Shown: positions 11,186 to 23,007, counted from the stretch's first letter. The stretch is DNA of 64,000 nucleotides from Adiantum capillus-veneris (GCA_014529385.2 CM043954.1:6759806-6823805), one strand, 5' to 3'. Made by a program: numbers and translations. The notes: generated from the letters alone by a model not told the origin.

Positions 11186-11909
11186 GGGAGGGCAACTCAT
11201 TGTTCCTATTGCACCTAGCAAAGAGGAATGCAAAAGATGCAATCAGAGTACCAATCCACAAAGTAAATCTTCTCCATCCCCTCGACAAACAAATGCTACA
11301 ACTAGCATGCAAGGAATCAAGAAAATTTGGGTACCAAAAGCACAACTTGTGGATAAACCAAATCAGATCTGGGTACCTAAAATTTCACCAAAGACACTGA
11401 AGATGGTTCCAAGGATTCAAGCACACAATCGAGCATCTATGAACAAGGAACCTAACATGAAAACGTTTTGGAAGAAAAAGGAGCACTTATCTTCTCCACA
11501 CAACGTGAAACCAATCAAACAGTGGCGAGTTAAGTCTCAACAGACTCTCAAAAACCATGCACCAAGCAGACCGAGCTACCAATGGCGAGAAAAAGCTCGA
11601 CAACCGTCTAAAGTGCTCCCAACAGTTCAAGCAATCAGAGTGCTTAAACACCCTGATGGTACTATCAAACAGAGAGCCCAAAGGCTACAAGATTTGCTCT
11701 TTAGAAGACACCAGCAGCAAACCTCGACATCGGAAACCCTTGAGTTATTTACTCAAGACCCAACTCTTGCACAACATATTGAGTTGCATTGCATTGATCT
11801 TCATATCATGGTAGAGCCAATCACGGCTATGCATAGACACAATTGTTCGACCCATGCACGCAGTCGTCCCGGAGAACGCCATCTAGGAGGGTTGGAAGGG
11901 TACTACTAA
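11186..11909 (+). pseudogene. Basic Trp/Lys motif tail of element D
   Basis: The frame used here is open from 11136 to 11909 and continues the preceding domain after a one-step frame change. It starts LKGGQLIVPIAPSKEECKRC and then carries KKIWVPKAQL and NQIWVPKISP, followed by weaker echoes: TFWKKKEHL, KQWRVKSQQ and YQWREKARQ. The protein is strongly basic, with few hydrophobic blocks apart from these Trp residues. The WVPK motifs correspond to those of elements A and B. The C-terminal third is His-rich and unrecognised. No enzyme domain is visible. Confidence 0.5.
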
Positions 11910-11957
11910 ATACTAAGTAATTAAGGGCAATGTTTGAAGAGGGAGGAAAAAGTTTCA

Positions 11958-12719
11958 TGTTAACGTATGATTTTTTGCAAAATTACCTAATAATGCCCTT
12001 ATAATTTATCAACTGGGGAAAAGTCACTGATAATATCTTCCCGATGAGTGTAAATGGTGTATATACTATCAGAAAATCATCAAAAATAGTCCTTTTTTGG
12101 GTATTTGGAGAAATCCGACAAAAAACAATAAAGCTGTGTTTCTAAGGGATTTTCTTAATTACTGGATTTTCACTTTTCTTTTTTAGAGAATTTTTCTATT
12201 TTCTTTTATTTTTCCAATAAAAAGGTCAAAAATTAATAATAAATAGCAGAGAAGCTCATATGGATAATTGGAAGACACAGTGGTGATCAGAAAGACAAGG
12301 CGGACAAGCACAAAAAATTTCAACAAAATCAGAAGATGGAAGCGGGAAGCCTAAATTAGGCGTCCAAGCCTACTTTTGCAAAATTCTTGCAGAATGAGCT
12401 ACAGAAATCCGATTTTGGAAATTTTTGAGCCTAACATGATTTCATGGCCTAATAGGACTAACGGGGGAATCTGGAAAAATTTGGTTCGGGAAGTCCGGGT
12501 ATAGATAGCCAGGGTAGGCTAAAACCACCTCATTTCCACTTGGAGCTTTGTAGAGAGAGCATTTCGGCTTCTTTCAAGCGTCATTTCCGGAGCCTACAGT
12601 TGACATTTTTCAACGCCGTCTCACACGAGACATGAGGGGTAAGTTCCTTACTAATCAATGATCCATTTTGTACGGCTGGTAGCTAGTTTAAAGCCCTAGA
12701 AAAAACCCTAGAAGCCGAG
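11958..12719 (+). repeat. Probable partial 3' LTR of element D
   Basis: A purine-rich stretch (gaagagggaggaaaaag) is followed by TGTTAACGTATG, sharing its first seven bases with the LTR start of elements B/C (TGTTAACCC). The following 760 bp are AT-rich and non-coding and include a TATA-like tgtatatac near 12058. The end is not seen because element B starts at 12720. The boundary is inferred from the purine tract and the shared terminus. Confidence 0.45.
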
Positions 12720-13028
12720 TGTTAACCCTCACGGCTCACGGACACCCCATCACCTACGACGGACGTGTATTATGTATTTGGTAGAGTCAGGTACCGGGCT
12801 TGTCGGACCAATAGGAAAAGGGTAAGAGTGATCGCCGATGAGAGGCGCACTCTAACTGGGACATTCAAGGGATTAGTTGGCTAAGCATGGGCGCCCAAGT
12901 GTGAATGGGGTGAGCTCATATAAAAGCCAACTAAACCTAAAATTCACTTATTCTCTCATTTGTGCAATAGAAGAGTGCTCTTGCTCCATCTCCATCTCCA
13001 TCTTCTTCTTCTTCACCTCCTTGTGTGT

Positions 13029-13079
<51 letters not shown>

Positions 13080-13315
13080 TGATCGAGCATTGCGGCGGCA
13101 CGACGGCGGTGAAGCGGTTGAGCGCGACGTAGCGGCGTCTCCTTCTTCTTCGCGGTGAGAAATCCTCCACAACAGGAGCATAGAGTGGTGAGTGACACAC
13201 TATTGCCCTCTTTTGAGCTTACTAGTTAAGCTAGTTGTGTGCTTGGAGCCGTCTATGGATCGTACACGGTGTAACGGCAAGTCCCTTGCTTCGATAGTGC
13301 GGCAAGGAACGCACA
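12720..13315 (+). repeat. 5' LTR of element B
   Basis: It starts TGTTAACCCTCACGG and ends aacgcaca, 596 bp. The TATA box tataaaa is at 12919-12925, and a TG then AG microsatellite lies at 13021-13080 downstream of it. The right end is fixed by the primer binding site four bases later. It aligns over its full length with 31157-31795. Confidence 0.9.
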
Positions 13316-13319
13316 TTTT

Positions 13320-13337
13320 TGGCGCCGCTGCCGGGGA
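13320..13337 (+). promoter_or_regulatory. Primer binding site, tRNA-Asp type
   Basis: tggcgccgctgccgggga is complementary to the 3' end of plant tRNA-Asp with one mismatch. It starts four bases after the LTR end. This primer is characteristic of Athila/Tat-type plant gypsy elements. Confidence 0.85.
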
Positions 13338-14333
13338 ATCGCCCTGCACTAAGCCCAAGAGGCACTTTGTGCTTCTCCTATGAGTTGTTTGTAGTAGGAA
13401 AGAAGAGAAAGAGGAAGAGGAATGAGTTGTTTTTCTGCAAGTTGTTAATTTCTGTATTGTCTGCAAGTTCTGTGATTTCTGCATAATGTTGTGTTTTTTG
13501 CCTGCACACAGTCTTTGCACAATTAGTAGTCGTTAGCTTGTTTGCAGTGAATGAATAAGTAGGAAGGCAGTTAGCAATTTCTGTTGCACACAGTCCGTAC
13601 ACAGTTTTCTGTCAAGGTTTGCCTGCACACAGTCTTTGTACAGTAAGGTAGCGAGAGAGAAAGTAGGCGGACAGTTAGCTCACTGTCAGTAAGCAGTTAA
13701 CAGATTAGTTAGTGTTTAGCAGCACTGTTAGTAAGTAGATAAGGAAGTGAGCTGTCTGTGAGTTGTGAGCTGTTGACTGGGAGGTTAGGTAGGTGACACT
13801 GTGTGTGGCCAAGAAAGGGTCACCAAAACCGCGCGGGGTCGTCGCCCAAAAAAAATAATAATAATATAAATAAATAAATAAATAAATTTAAAAAAAACCG
13901 AAAATATTTAAGCGTGAGTGACTGGGGGGCACACTAAAATTTTGATCGGGATCATTTCCCTAGGCCCAAGCCTCAGTCCTCAGTCTTATGATATATATTA
14001 GACTCACTCTTATATATATACCCTACCCCCTCAAGAAGGAATGAGAGCATGTGGGGCAAGTCCTCCACTCTCCTCCCTTCTCTTCCCACTTGCACCCTTA
14101 GACTTTCTAATTTGGGCCTAGTTCCCTACTAGAAATTGACGGTTTTAGGGATTCCGAGGGCATAAAGTGACCAAACGGAGGGCTGTAAAGCACGGCACGT
14201 CCCTCTGACCGAGACGCTCGTTTTGAGCTATCATACGTTCTATTCTATAACTGGGTCAGAAAAAAAGGACCAAAAAATCAAAAAATAAATAAATAAGAAA
14301 AGACTTGGGTTGCAAAACACCCAAAATTACTAG
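13338..14333 (+). other. Untranslated leader of element B
   Basis: About 1 kb without a convincing ORF. It contains repeated short blocks (gcctgcacacagtctttg at about 13500 and 13620), a purine-rich part around 13650-13800 and an A/T stretch with taaataaataaa near 13870. A long leader between PBS and gag is common in this clade; packaging signals would be expected here but none can be pinpointed. Confidence 0.6.
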
Positions 14334-17245
14334 GTGAGCAGTCTTCACGGGCCCTCACTGACACTTCTAGGGGATCCAAGTCATATGAACCTACGCTCTG
14401 GACGAGTGTTAGAGGACGATCATATTGGTAGTGCCTCCATTTACACGGGCACCCATTATTCCTCCACCCTAGGTTCTGGACCTTCGGCCGGGACTCAAGG
14501 TAGCGCGACCCAAGATCCTCATATCGCGTCTAGTGATTCTTCCTCTGACTACGAAGTCATGGAGGGGTATCCTACACCAAACCCTGATAGTTCAAGTCAA
14601 GACATGCATGCCATGGGCCCACGGCCCGGGTCCAACGTGTTTAGCCGCTTAAAAGAGACCCTTAGTAGAGCTACTCGCTCCGAACATGCGGTTAATGAAA
14701 TAAATGAAGGGAGTGGGGAAGTAAATTCGCCATTCATGCCTAAAATAGACCCTATGCTTCTTGAGAGTGTGCATGTGAATGTTCCATCCACTGCACCTCC
14801 TGATCCTTTAGGACTATCTCCCTCTGAGGTTCTACTACCCGATGGTAGGAGTCTTGCCGAAGTACAAGAGATCGAACGCTATATGCCAGCAACAAGGGAG
14901 AGGGAAATTGAGAACCTACGAAGGCTAGAACAAAGTCGAACCCTAAAAGCAAAGGCTCCTATGACAACAATCATGCCAGCCGAGCAACCGAGTGCTCCCA
15001 AGGTAGCAGTCACGGAGGGGCAAGCGATGGAGCAATAATGCTTCCACCTTGAGGGAAACCTCCAGCACGCCAGGCCTAGATGGGATATTCCTAAACGAAA
15101 ATTGGGAGTATGACCTACAAGCAGAAGCTTTAACTGATCGGTACACAGGACACACCTATCATGTGGGTTGGTTAGATGTTATACAATCCACATCGGGTGC
15201 TACTAGCATAGATGAGCAACAACAGAAAGTCTATGATGTCCTCCATAGGATTGTCAAGTTCCCGTGAGGACTTCATTAGTCGCCTAAAGAATTTGAATTC
15301 TCGATGCAATCCAAACGAGAGATTCAACAACAACCAATTGCTCGATAGATTCATTACGGGACTACGACATGAAAGTATCTATAATGGCCTAGTCATTAGA
15401 GGTATCACTACTTGGGAAGCAGTCACCATGAATGCAATCCAATTGGAGGATAATTTAATGATTGCAGGAGAAAGAGTGTCTGCCGAGCCAAAGTCTAGTA
15501 GCTCGCAAGCATCAGGGCATGAGCCAATGAAGATAAAGACAATCGTGAAAGAGCAAACGATATCTAAGATGACTTTGGCAGATCTCACCAAGGCCATCCA
15601 AGAAAGCCTTAGGGGTAATCGTGCTCCACAAAACACTCATATGTATCCAAGAAGGGAGCAACAATGGTGCTCAATTTGCTTGGGCCCACATACTACGAGT
15701 GAATTCCCTACTTTCAGAGTAAAGTTTAATGGGACTTGTAACGCGTGTGGTAGGTATTGCCATCAAGCGAAGGATTGCCTAATGCTTAAACGCATCATGG
15801 AAAATAGACCGCCTATAGCTTGGGCAGACTCACCTCGAGTTCCTGCATTGATGCCTACCCCACCCATGGAGCAACAGTTGCCATTACAGTACATGGTCCC
15901 TAGAACCCAAAATGTGGTCCAAACCACACCGTTTCCACCTCCAGTGCTAGGACCGCAACCCCCTCATCCAAGAGTTACACCTATGAACCAAATAGGTTGC
16001 TAGTCATCTAGTACTTATGTAGATTGTGAAGAGGACATAGACTCTAGTATCACCTATGGAGTCGACATGCTTGAGGAGTGTCCCATGTACTATATGGAAG
16101 ACCATTGGGGACAAATCAAACCGGTATATCAAGCTACTGTGCTAGCAGCAAGAGGCCAAAACATTAATAGTTTTTCCAAGAGACCACCTCTTCAGTGCTA
16201 CAAATGTGGTGGACCACATCGAGTAGCTGAGTGCCCCATTAGAATGCAAAAGAATGCCGCACTAATGCAAACAAGTCAAGGGAGTGCATTGGCAATGCCA
16301 ATACTCACTTGTAATCATTGTGGCATAGATCATTTGATCGCACAGTGTCCTAACAATCCAAACGCACCGAAAATCACACCATTGAACATAATAGAGATTG
16401 TTGATGGGACACCACCAACTATAAACATAGCACCAGTGAATGCACTCACACCGTCGATGCTCCAAAAGCAAAATTACATCCTCGAAGAGAGAGATGCTGC
16501 ATCCATTGGCCGAGCGAGAAAGAAGAAAACACAAAGAAAGAAATCCCTTAATGCTTCTAGCTCAAAACCTAGTTCAAAGACTAACATAGGGACAGGAGAG
16601 GATCCCGTGTATATGAATGACCCTGAGGATGACTCAGATTCGATAGAGACCACGGAGACCAAAACTGTTACTACAAAGGAAAAAGCCAGTGAGGAGGATC
16701 ACGAGAGGGAATTACGACGAACACCAAAAGAGTATTCAAGGTTAAACCACCCAGTTGCGAACCCCCAAGATAAGCCACGAGAGACAAAAAATGAGGATTG
16801 CAAGAGAAAGATTGGAACCTATCCAAACCCAACAGTGGAAATTGAACGAGTCCAACAACTGAGGGGTTTGGTGGAAGAAACTCAACGAACATTAGAACCT
16901 GAACCCAAACATATCCAGATGTCGGACACAGTGTTTCCCACACAAGTTCAACCTCACAAGAACTACATGCCGTTAGCTATACCCAGTATCATTCGGGAAG
17001 AGAGCGAGGGTAGGACATCTGAAAGTGGACACACACCTTTCCTACTAGAGAGAATGTTTGGTGAGGGAATGCCCGACCCCCTTGAGGAAGTGGAGATTCC
17101 ATCTTCACCATTCTCTTGTCAGGGTCCTACGTCCCACAAGATGCCATTAAATGTTGCCAAATTGATGGATTTCATGTCTTCAGAAGTTAGAACCACCATC
17201 ATGTCCAAACTATAAAAAGACCCCGAGCTAGTCTCAGCTCTTCGA
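14334..17245 (+). pseudogene. Gag of gypsy element B with four zinc-knuckle-like motifs
   Basis: Three frames are used: 14334-15038 (N-terminus with HMNLRSGRVLEDD, an LRSG-type start often seen in plant gypsy gag), 15049-15267, and 15250 onward in the frame that continues into pol. The capsid-like block FISRLKNLNSRCNPNERF is near 15280. Knuckles or degenerate knuckles lie near 15665 (CSICLGPHTTSEF, last Cys lost), 15739 (CNACGRYCHQAKDC), 16198 (CYKCGGPHRVAEC) and 16311 (CNHCGIDHLIAQC). Stops fall at 16001-16003 and 17213-17215. Four knuckle-like motifs in one gag is more than usual. A basic, acidic-patched tail leads to the protease. Confidence 0.8.
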
Positions 17246-17425
17246 GCCTTCCTCAATGGAGAATTACAGGCCGGATTACCACAGTTTGCACATATGAACA
17301 AACCTGACTCGGTAATGAATGATGAGGAACATTTAGCCTTCCTCAATGGAGAATTACAGGCCGGATTACCACAGTTTGCACATATGAACAAACCTGACTC
17401 GGTAATGAATGATGATGACCTAGCG
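17246..17425 (+). repeat. 90-bp in-frame tandem duplication at the gag-protease border
   Basis: Two copies of a 90-bp unit starting gccttcctcaatggagaatt (17246 and 17336) are nearly identical and keep the frame, duplicating 30 residues (FLNGELQAGLPQFAHMNK part). Element A has a single copy of the equivalent block near 7181. Confidence 0.85.
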
Positions 17426-17833
17426 GGACATGAATCTGTAATTGAAGTACCCGTTAACAAGTTGGGGCAATACTTTGAAGGTGATGAATCTAATACTACT
17501 CTGCCAATCACTACTAAAGGATTAACTGTAAAGGGAGTCCTTGACGGTGGTGCGGGAGTCAGCATGGTGACAAAGAGTTGTTGGGAGTCTATGGGGCGAC
17601 CTCACCTTGAAGCCACAAGCGTAGTGGTAAAAATGGCTAATGGATCTATTGTTACGCCTATTGGAATGCTTAAGGATCTCAGGATCAATGTCTTGGGACA
17701 CAAGGTAAGGCAGACTTTCATTGTTATGGATTTTTCCAAGCATCCTATGTCATTTGAGATGATCTTAGGGCGCCCATTCATGAGGGAAGCAAAAATGGTG
17801 CATGACTGGTCCAAAAACCACGTCTACTTATAG
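17426..17833 (+). pseudogene. Retropepsin 1 of element B (canonical position, altered active site)
   Basis: This is the protease between gag and RT: VNKLGQYFEGDESNTTLPI, GVLDGGAGVSMVTKSCWESM and finally MILGRPFMREAKMVHDW. The catalytic Asp is present, but the canonical D-S/T-G reads D-G-G; element A has D-S-G at the same place. Loss of the Ser/Thr should weaken or abolish activity. A stop (17831-17833) closes it, but the frame continues beyond into the DNVDW segment. Confidence 0.8.
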
Positions 17834-18112
17834 TTCCAAGACTCTGTCATTCAAGTTGATCTTTTAAGTGGTCGAACGCAGCCTCTAGGAAATAAATTCA
17901 TCATTGATAATCGATCAAACACAACAATTCACTCAGCTCCATTACAGTATTGTTACACGTGTAACGAAGACACGGATATTGGGAAGAACTCTCCTTATAT
18001 GGATATCCTACCCGGAATGGCTGAGTCAGACAATGTCGATTGGGTACACCTAGCGGCAACTATAGATACATGGGGAGCTAGAGGAACAACCTGGGTAACA
18101 CCATATGGGGAA
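17834..18112 (+). pseudogene. Post-protease segment of element B, first copy, left of copia
   Basis: The polyprotein frame continues through LQYCYTCNEDTDIGKNSPYM and ESDNVDWVHLAATIDTWG up to the copia target site. After excision of the copia (18113-23299) the reading continues as PYGEEIPHIAPVNMLGIAHV. A second copy of this segment lies at 28077-28330 near the 3' end of the same element. It has a C-x2-C pair but no domain that I can name. Confidence 0.65.
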
Positions 18113-18389
18113 TGTAGACATGTAGTAGTGTTAGTGTGTATACGCGCTTCACCAGGGGCACTTTTCTCCCACTGGGTTTCTCCCCCTGGACATCCGGTGT
18201 GAAAGGACACCTTATCTCTTAGGGTTTCATATAAGCTTTGTTGCTCTGAGTTTGTATATATTATTATTCCAATACACAGAGAGAGACTACAGAGATCTAG
18301 TACACAAGCTCTGTGTCTTGTCCTTCTCCATCTTCTTCCTACTCTGAGTTTCTGTCTTCCTTCTGTTTCCTGTTTCATCATCTTCAACA
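18113..18389 (+). repeat. 5' LTR of copia 1
   Basis: It starts tgtagacatgtag and ends cttcaaca, 277 bp. TATA-like catataag (18229-18235) and gtatatatta (near 18255) precede a pyrimidine-rich 3' part. It differs from the 3' LTR by four substitutions. Confidence 0.95.
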
Positions 18390-18391
18390 AT

Positions 18392-18403
18392 TGGTATCAG
18401 AGC
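18392..18403 (+). promoter_or_regulatory. Primer binding site of copia 1 (tRNA-iMet)
   Basis: tggtatcagagc is a perfect complement of the 3' end of plant initiator tRNA-Met, two bases after the LTR end. Confidence 0.95.
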
Positions 18404-18788
18404 GAGGTGATTTCCAAAGCCTCTACTTGCGTTTTCGCATCCGCGCGCGCAATCGCAGTTTTCAGGCAGTTTTCGGAAAATTTGCTCGTGGGAGCATCCT
18501 CGACGTTCCGGGAGTATTTTGACTAGGTGATTTGGGGTTTTACCCCCCTTTCGAAGCCATTCGAGCCCTCAGAATTTTGTTTTGAGCAGCGTAGCAGAAG
18601 TTACTTTTCGGAGGCGTTTAGATCAAGAGGGTGTGCTTTTTGACAGATTTTCTTCAGGTAAACAGTTCTTTTAGGAAGCAGCTTGTCTTAGCTTTGTGCT
18701 GAGATTTTGTGTAGAGTTTTGCTTGCATTGGAGAGGAGATTTGTGAATCTCTTGGAGGTTATTTTGCTCTCTTGTGTGCATCTACAGT

Positions 18789-21700
18789 ATGGCTCAATCT
18801 ACGGAGAAAGAGATTTTTGGTGCGTTTACATCCGAAGACAAATTGGATGGTACCAACTATTCTCTTTGGTCTTTTATGGCCAAAAATGTTTTGGTTGGTA
18901 AAGGATTGTGGGATTATGTATCTGGAGATGAAGTTCGTCCAGGTAGCATTGCACCTGCCACGCCTGGTCGTGGTGCAACTGTTGGTGTAGGACCCTCACA
19001 AGTCACTCCAGAACAAAAGAGATGGGATACTAAAGATGCACAGGCTATGGCTGTGATTGCCTTAACCATAAAGAGGACAATCACACCATATATCAGATCT
19101 TGCAGAACTTCTGAGGATGCTTGGAACACTCTGCAAGCTATGTTTGGAGAAAGAAACGCTGCCAGAATAGAGTTTTTGAAGAAACAACTTGACAAAATAC
19201 AGATGGACGAAGGTGACGATATTGTCGAGCATCTTACAAAAATCAGGGATCTTAAAGAGCAATTGCTTAGCATTGATGAAGTGATTCCAGAGAAGGACTT
19301 GGTTTCCAAAACACTCAATTCACTACCACCATCTTATTTGACTTTTCAGACTTCTTTGACTCTGTCTTTGCGAGCTAATCCTGACCCTCTTCATTTTGAA
19401 GAGTTAGTGGCTTTGCTATTGTAGGAGGATCAATCACGTAAGAACAAGTCTTTACAGGTGGATGGTATGGATCATGCTCTTGTTGTACAGAACAAAAACA
19501 AGGGTAAAGAGAGTGCTCATCACTCCAAGTCTAGTGCAGGACAATCTTCAGAGAAGTCTAAAGGTGATTCCGACAAGTCCAAGAAGAAAGGTAAATGTCA
19601 CTATTGCAAGAAACCTGGTCACTACATTAGTGAGTGTAAAAAGCGAATTGCTAAAGAAAAGAAGAAAGAGTCAAGTTTGGTTGTTTCAGCTTCTGGTGAT
19701 TCTTCTACAGCTAAAGAAGAGTCTGCAAACTTTGTGCAGGATTCTTATGCTTTTGTAGTATGTTCAGATTTTTCTGCTTACAGTGTTGACAAGACACAAA
19801 TGATTTGGTACTTTGATAGTGGTGCATCCAGGCATATTACTTCAAGGAAGGATTTGTTTTGTTCATTGGATGCAGCTCCAGCAAGAAAGAAGGTGACATG
19901 TGCAAATAATTCTTCTTATCCAATCAAAGGAGTTGGTAAGATTTTGATTACCATTTCAGATGGTTCAGATTTATGCTTGCCAGATGTCTTATATGTTCCA
20001 GGGATCAAGAAGAATTTGTTGTCTGTATCCTCTCTTGCAAAAAATGGTCTTCGGGTCATTTTTGAGGATGACAGATGTGTTGTACGAGATCGAGAGAATG
20101 GTTATTCTCTTATCACTACAGGTACGCTGGACAATGGACTATTTGTGCTAGATCGTTATGAAAAGCAGATTCAGGTATGTATTGCAGAAACAAAGACTCA
20201 GGCCATGCAGGATGCTGAGTTGTGGCATGCTAGATTTGGGCATGTTGGTTATGGCAGTTTGATGACTTTACAACGTCATAATATGGTGCGTGATTTTTCT
20301 TTATTGGAGATGCCACCAAGACATGTATGTGAAGGTTGCGTTCTTGGAAAGATGCACAGATTTGCATTTTGGCAGGATGGTTCAGTTAGAGCGACACGAA
20401 AGTTGCAGCTTGTACACAGTGATGTATGTGGTCCTATGAGGACGCCATCTATAGGAAACAGCCTTTATTTTGTGACCTTCATTGATGACTTTTCCAGGTT
20501 TTGTTGGGTGTATCCACTCAAAGCAAAGTCAGATGTGTTTGCAGTTTTTCAACATTATGTCGCCATGGTTGAAAATGAAACAGGTTGCAAAGTACAGACT
20601 CTTCGTACCGATCGAGGAGGTGAATACATGTCAGGTGTATTTAAGGATTTTTTGGGAAAGAAAGGCATTAAACACCAATGCACTATGCCATACACACCAC
20701 AACAGAATGGTGTTGTAGAAAGGAAGAACAGGTCTTTAATGGAGACGGCTAGATGTATGCTCAAGGCTAAGAGTTTGCCTCATAAGCTATGGATGGAGGC
20801 AGTTGCTTGTACAGCACATGTTTTGAACAGGTGTCCTACTCGTGCCTTGAAGACCATTACTGCATATGAAGCTTGGTATGACAAAAAACCTTCAGTTAGT
20901 TATCTTCGTGTTTTTGGTTGTCTTGCTTATGCTCACATCCCTCAGCAGTTACATGGGAATCTTGATGATAAGGCAATCAAATGTATATTTGTGGGGTACA
21001 GTAGTGGAAGTAAAGGTTATAGACTTTACAATCCTGCTACAAACAAGATTTTTGAAAGTCGTGATGTAATTTTTGCAGAAACTACTGCTCAACCTATGGT
21101 TGCTTTTGATGTACCTCATATGCAGACACATGATGTATTTGAAGGTTTGCTTCCTTCTTTTGTGGAGAATCAAGAATCACAACAGGTTGATAATCTTGAT
21201 CAATCTTTTGATCAGCATGTGACACCTCATGATGTAGAGGAAATTGTGCGTGAAGAGCAAGAAGTTCTCAGGGAAGAAAGAACCTTGCCTAAATGGGTTC
21301 AGAAAACTTTGCAGGATAGCAAGTTGGATGCACCGTTGCCACGAAAAACACGTGCTGGTACTACTTTTGGCAGAGAGCAAGTAGATTTGGCTTGCTTTAG
21401 CACTCTTTGTGATGCAGATGAGCCTGATTCATTTGAACAAGCTTTAGAGTGTATTCAGTGGAAAGATGCTATGCAGCAAGAAATTGATTCTATTCATAAG
21501 AATCATACATGGGATCTAGTGGACTTGCCTACAGGTTAAAAGCCTATTGGTACAAAGTGGGTTTTTAAGGTAAAAAGAAAACAAGATGGTACTGTCGACA
21601 GGTACAAAGCAAGGCTTGTGGCAAAAGGCTATGCGCAACAGAAAGGCATAGATTATGATGAAACCTTTGCTCCTACTTCTCGTGCATCCACAGTTAGATC

Positions 21701-22970
21701 ACTAGTTGCAATTGCTGCTCATCATGGTTGGAAAGTGCATCAGTTGGATATCAAAACTGCTTTTTTGAATGGTGATTTGCAGGAAGAAGTTTATGTAAGT
21801 CAACCAAGTGGTTTTGTTGTAAAAGGTCAAGAGAAAAAGGTATGTAGATTGCGTAAAGCTTTGTATGGTCTCAAACAGGCTCCAAGAGCATGGTATGAGA
21901 AGATACATACTTATTTGATTAGCCAGGGATTTCAGAATAGTCCAACAGAAAGTACTTTGTATGTCAAAAAGAGAGATGGAGTTCTCATTATGCTAACACT
22001 TTATGTGGATGATATGCTTCTTACAGGCAATAATGCAAATGAAATTGACGCGTTTAAAGATGCTTTGAGAAAAACCTTTGAGATGTCTGATCTTGGTTTG
22101 CTACATTATTACTTGGGTATTCAGTTTGTGCAATCAGAGGATGGCATATACATGTTGCTGGAAAAATATTTGCACAAAATTTTGGACAAGTTTGGTATGC
22201 AAAATTGTAAGCCAATCTCTACACCCGTAGAAACTGGATCAAAGTTGAGCATGCATGATGCTGGAGAAACTTTTGATGTACATACTTATGCAGCAGCGGT
22301 TGGTTGCTTGATATATTTGGCAGGCAACACTCGTCCAGACATTCAATTTGGGGTTTCACAAGCAAGCAGATTTATGCACAGCCCAGGTATGCATCATTGG
22401 CAGGCTGTGAAGCGCATACTTCGTTACCTTTCAGGTACCCCTAATCTTGCCATGTTCTTTCCAAGGGGGGATATGTATGGAAAGCACAGTTCTATGCAGC
22501 TTCTTGGTTACAGTGATTTAGATTGGGCTGGTGATTTTGACACACGACATTCCACAAGTGGCAATTGTTTTTTCTTGGGAAATGCATGTATATCTTGGCT
22601 AAGCAAGAAGCAACCCACAGTGGCTACATCAACTTGTGAAGCTGAGTACAGGGCAGCTTTCACGGCAACAGTTGATTGTGTATGGATACGCAGGTTATTG
22701 GCAGATCTTTGTGAGTGTCAACAGGCACCCACTACCATTTTCACTGACAGTCAGAGTGCTATGGCAGTTGCAAGGAATCCAGTATTTCATGCAAGAACAA
22801 AGCACATAGAGGTTCACTACCACTATGTCAGGGAAAGGCTACATGCAAGGGAGATCACACTAACTTACTGTCCTACACAGGATAACATTGCAGATCTATT
22901 TACGAAGGCGTTATCACGAGAAAAGTTTGAAGCTTTCCGAAAAGCTTTGGGCTTACTCTCATACACATGA
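18789..22970 (+). pseudogene. Copia 1 gag-pol polyprotein, 1394 codons with two in-frame stops
   Basis: One frame from ATG 18789 (MAQSTEKEIFGAFT) to TGA 22970 holds every copia domain. Gag is of the UBN2 type. Knuckle CHYCKKPGHYISEC starts near residue 270. The protease FDSGASRHIT has its Asp at 343. Pre-integrase LWHARFGH is near 478. Integrase has Asp 545, Asp 608 and Glu 644 (D-x35-E intact). RT has YVDD at 1072. RNase H has CEAEYRA and TDSQSAM (Asp 1320). TAG at 19422-19424 lies between capsid and knuckle, and TAA at 21537-21539 lies just before the RT block KPIGTKWVFK. All catalytic residues seen are intact, so only these two stops visibly block a full polyprotein. Confidence 0.93.
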
Positions 22971-23007
22971 TGATCTGCTACCTTGTACGGATTCACACTA
23001 TCACTAC

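Larger units (their letters stand above)
9959..12719 (+). mobile_element. 3' part of Ty3/gypsy element D
   Basis: This begins abruptly inside the integrase core directly after the LTR of element A. It runs through the integrase C-terminus, a retropepsin-like domain, a W/K motif tail, a purine-rich stretch and the first 760 bp of a probable 3' LTR, which is cut off at 12720 by the 5' LTR of element B. Element A presumably inserted into D's integrase gene; the 5' half of D would then lie upstream of this window. D is related to B but clearly diverged. Confidence 0.75.

Noticed and set aside
18774-18788. Upstream ATG adding five residues to copia 1 gag
   Set aside because: The later ATG at 18789 (MAQSTEKEIF) matches the usual copia gag start, as in copia 2 (MADNNIDVF).
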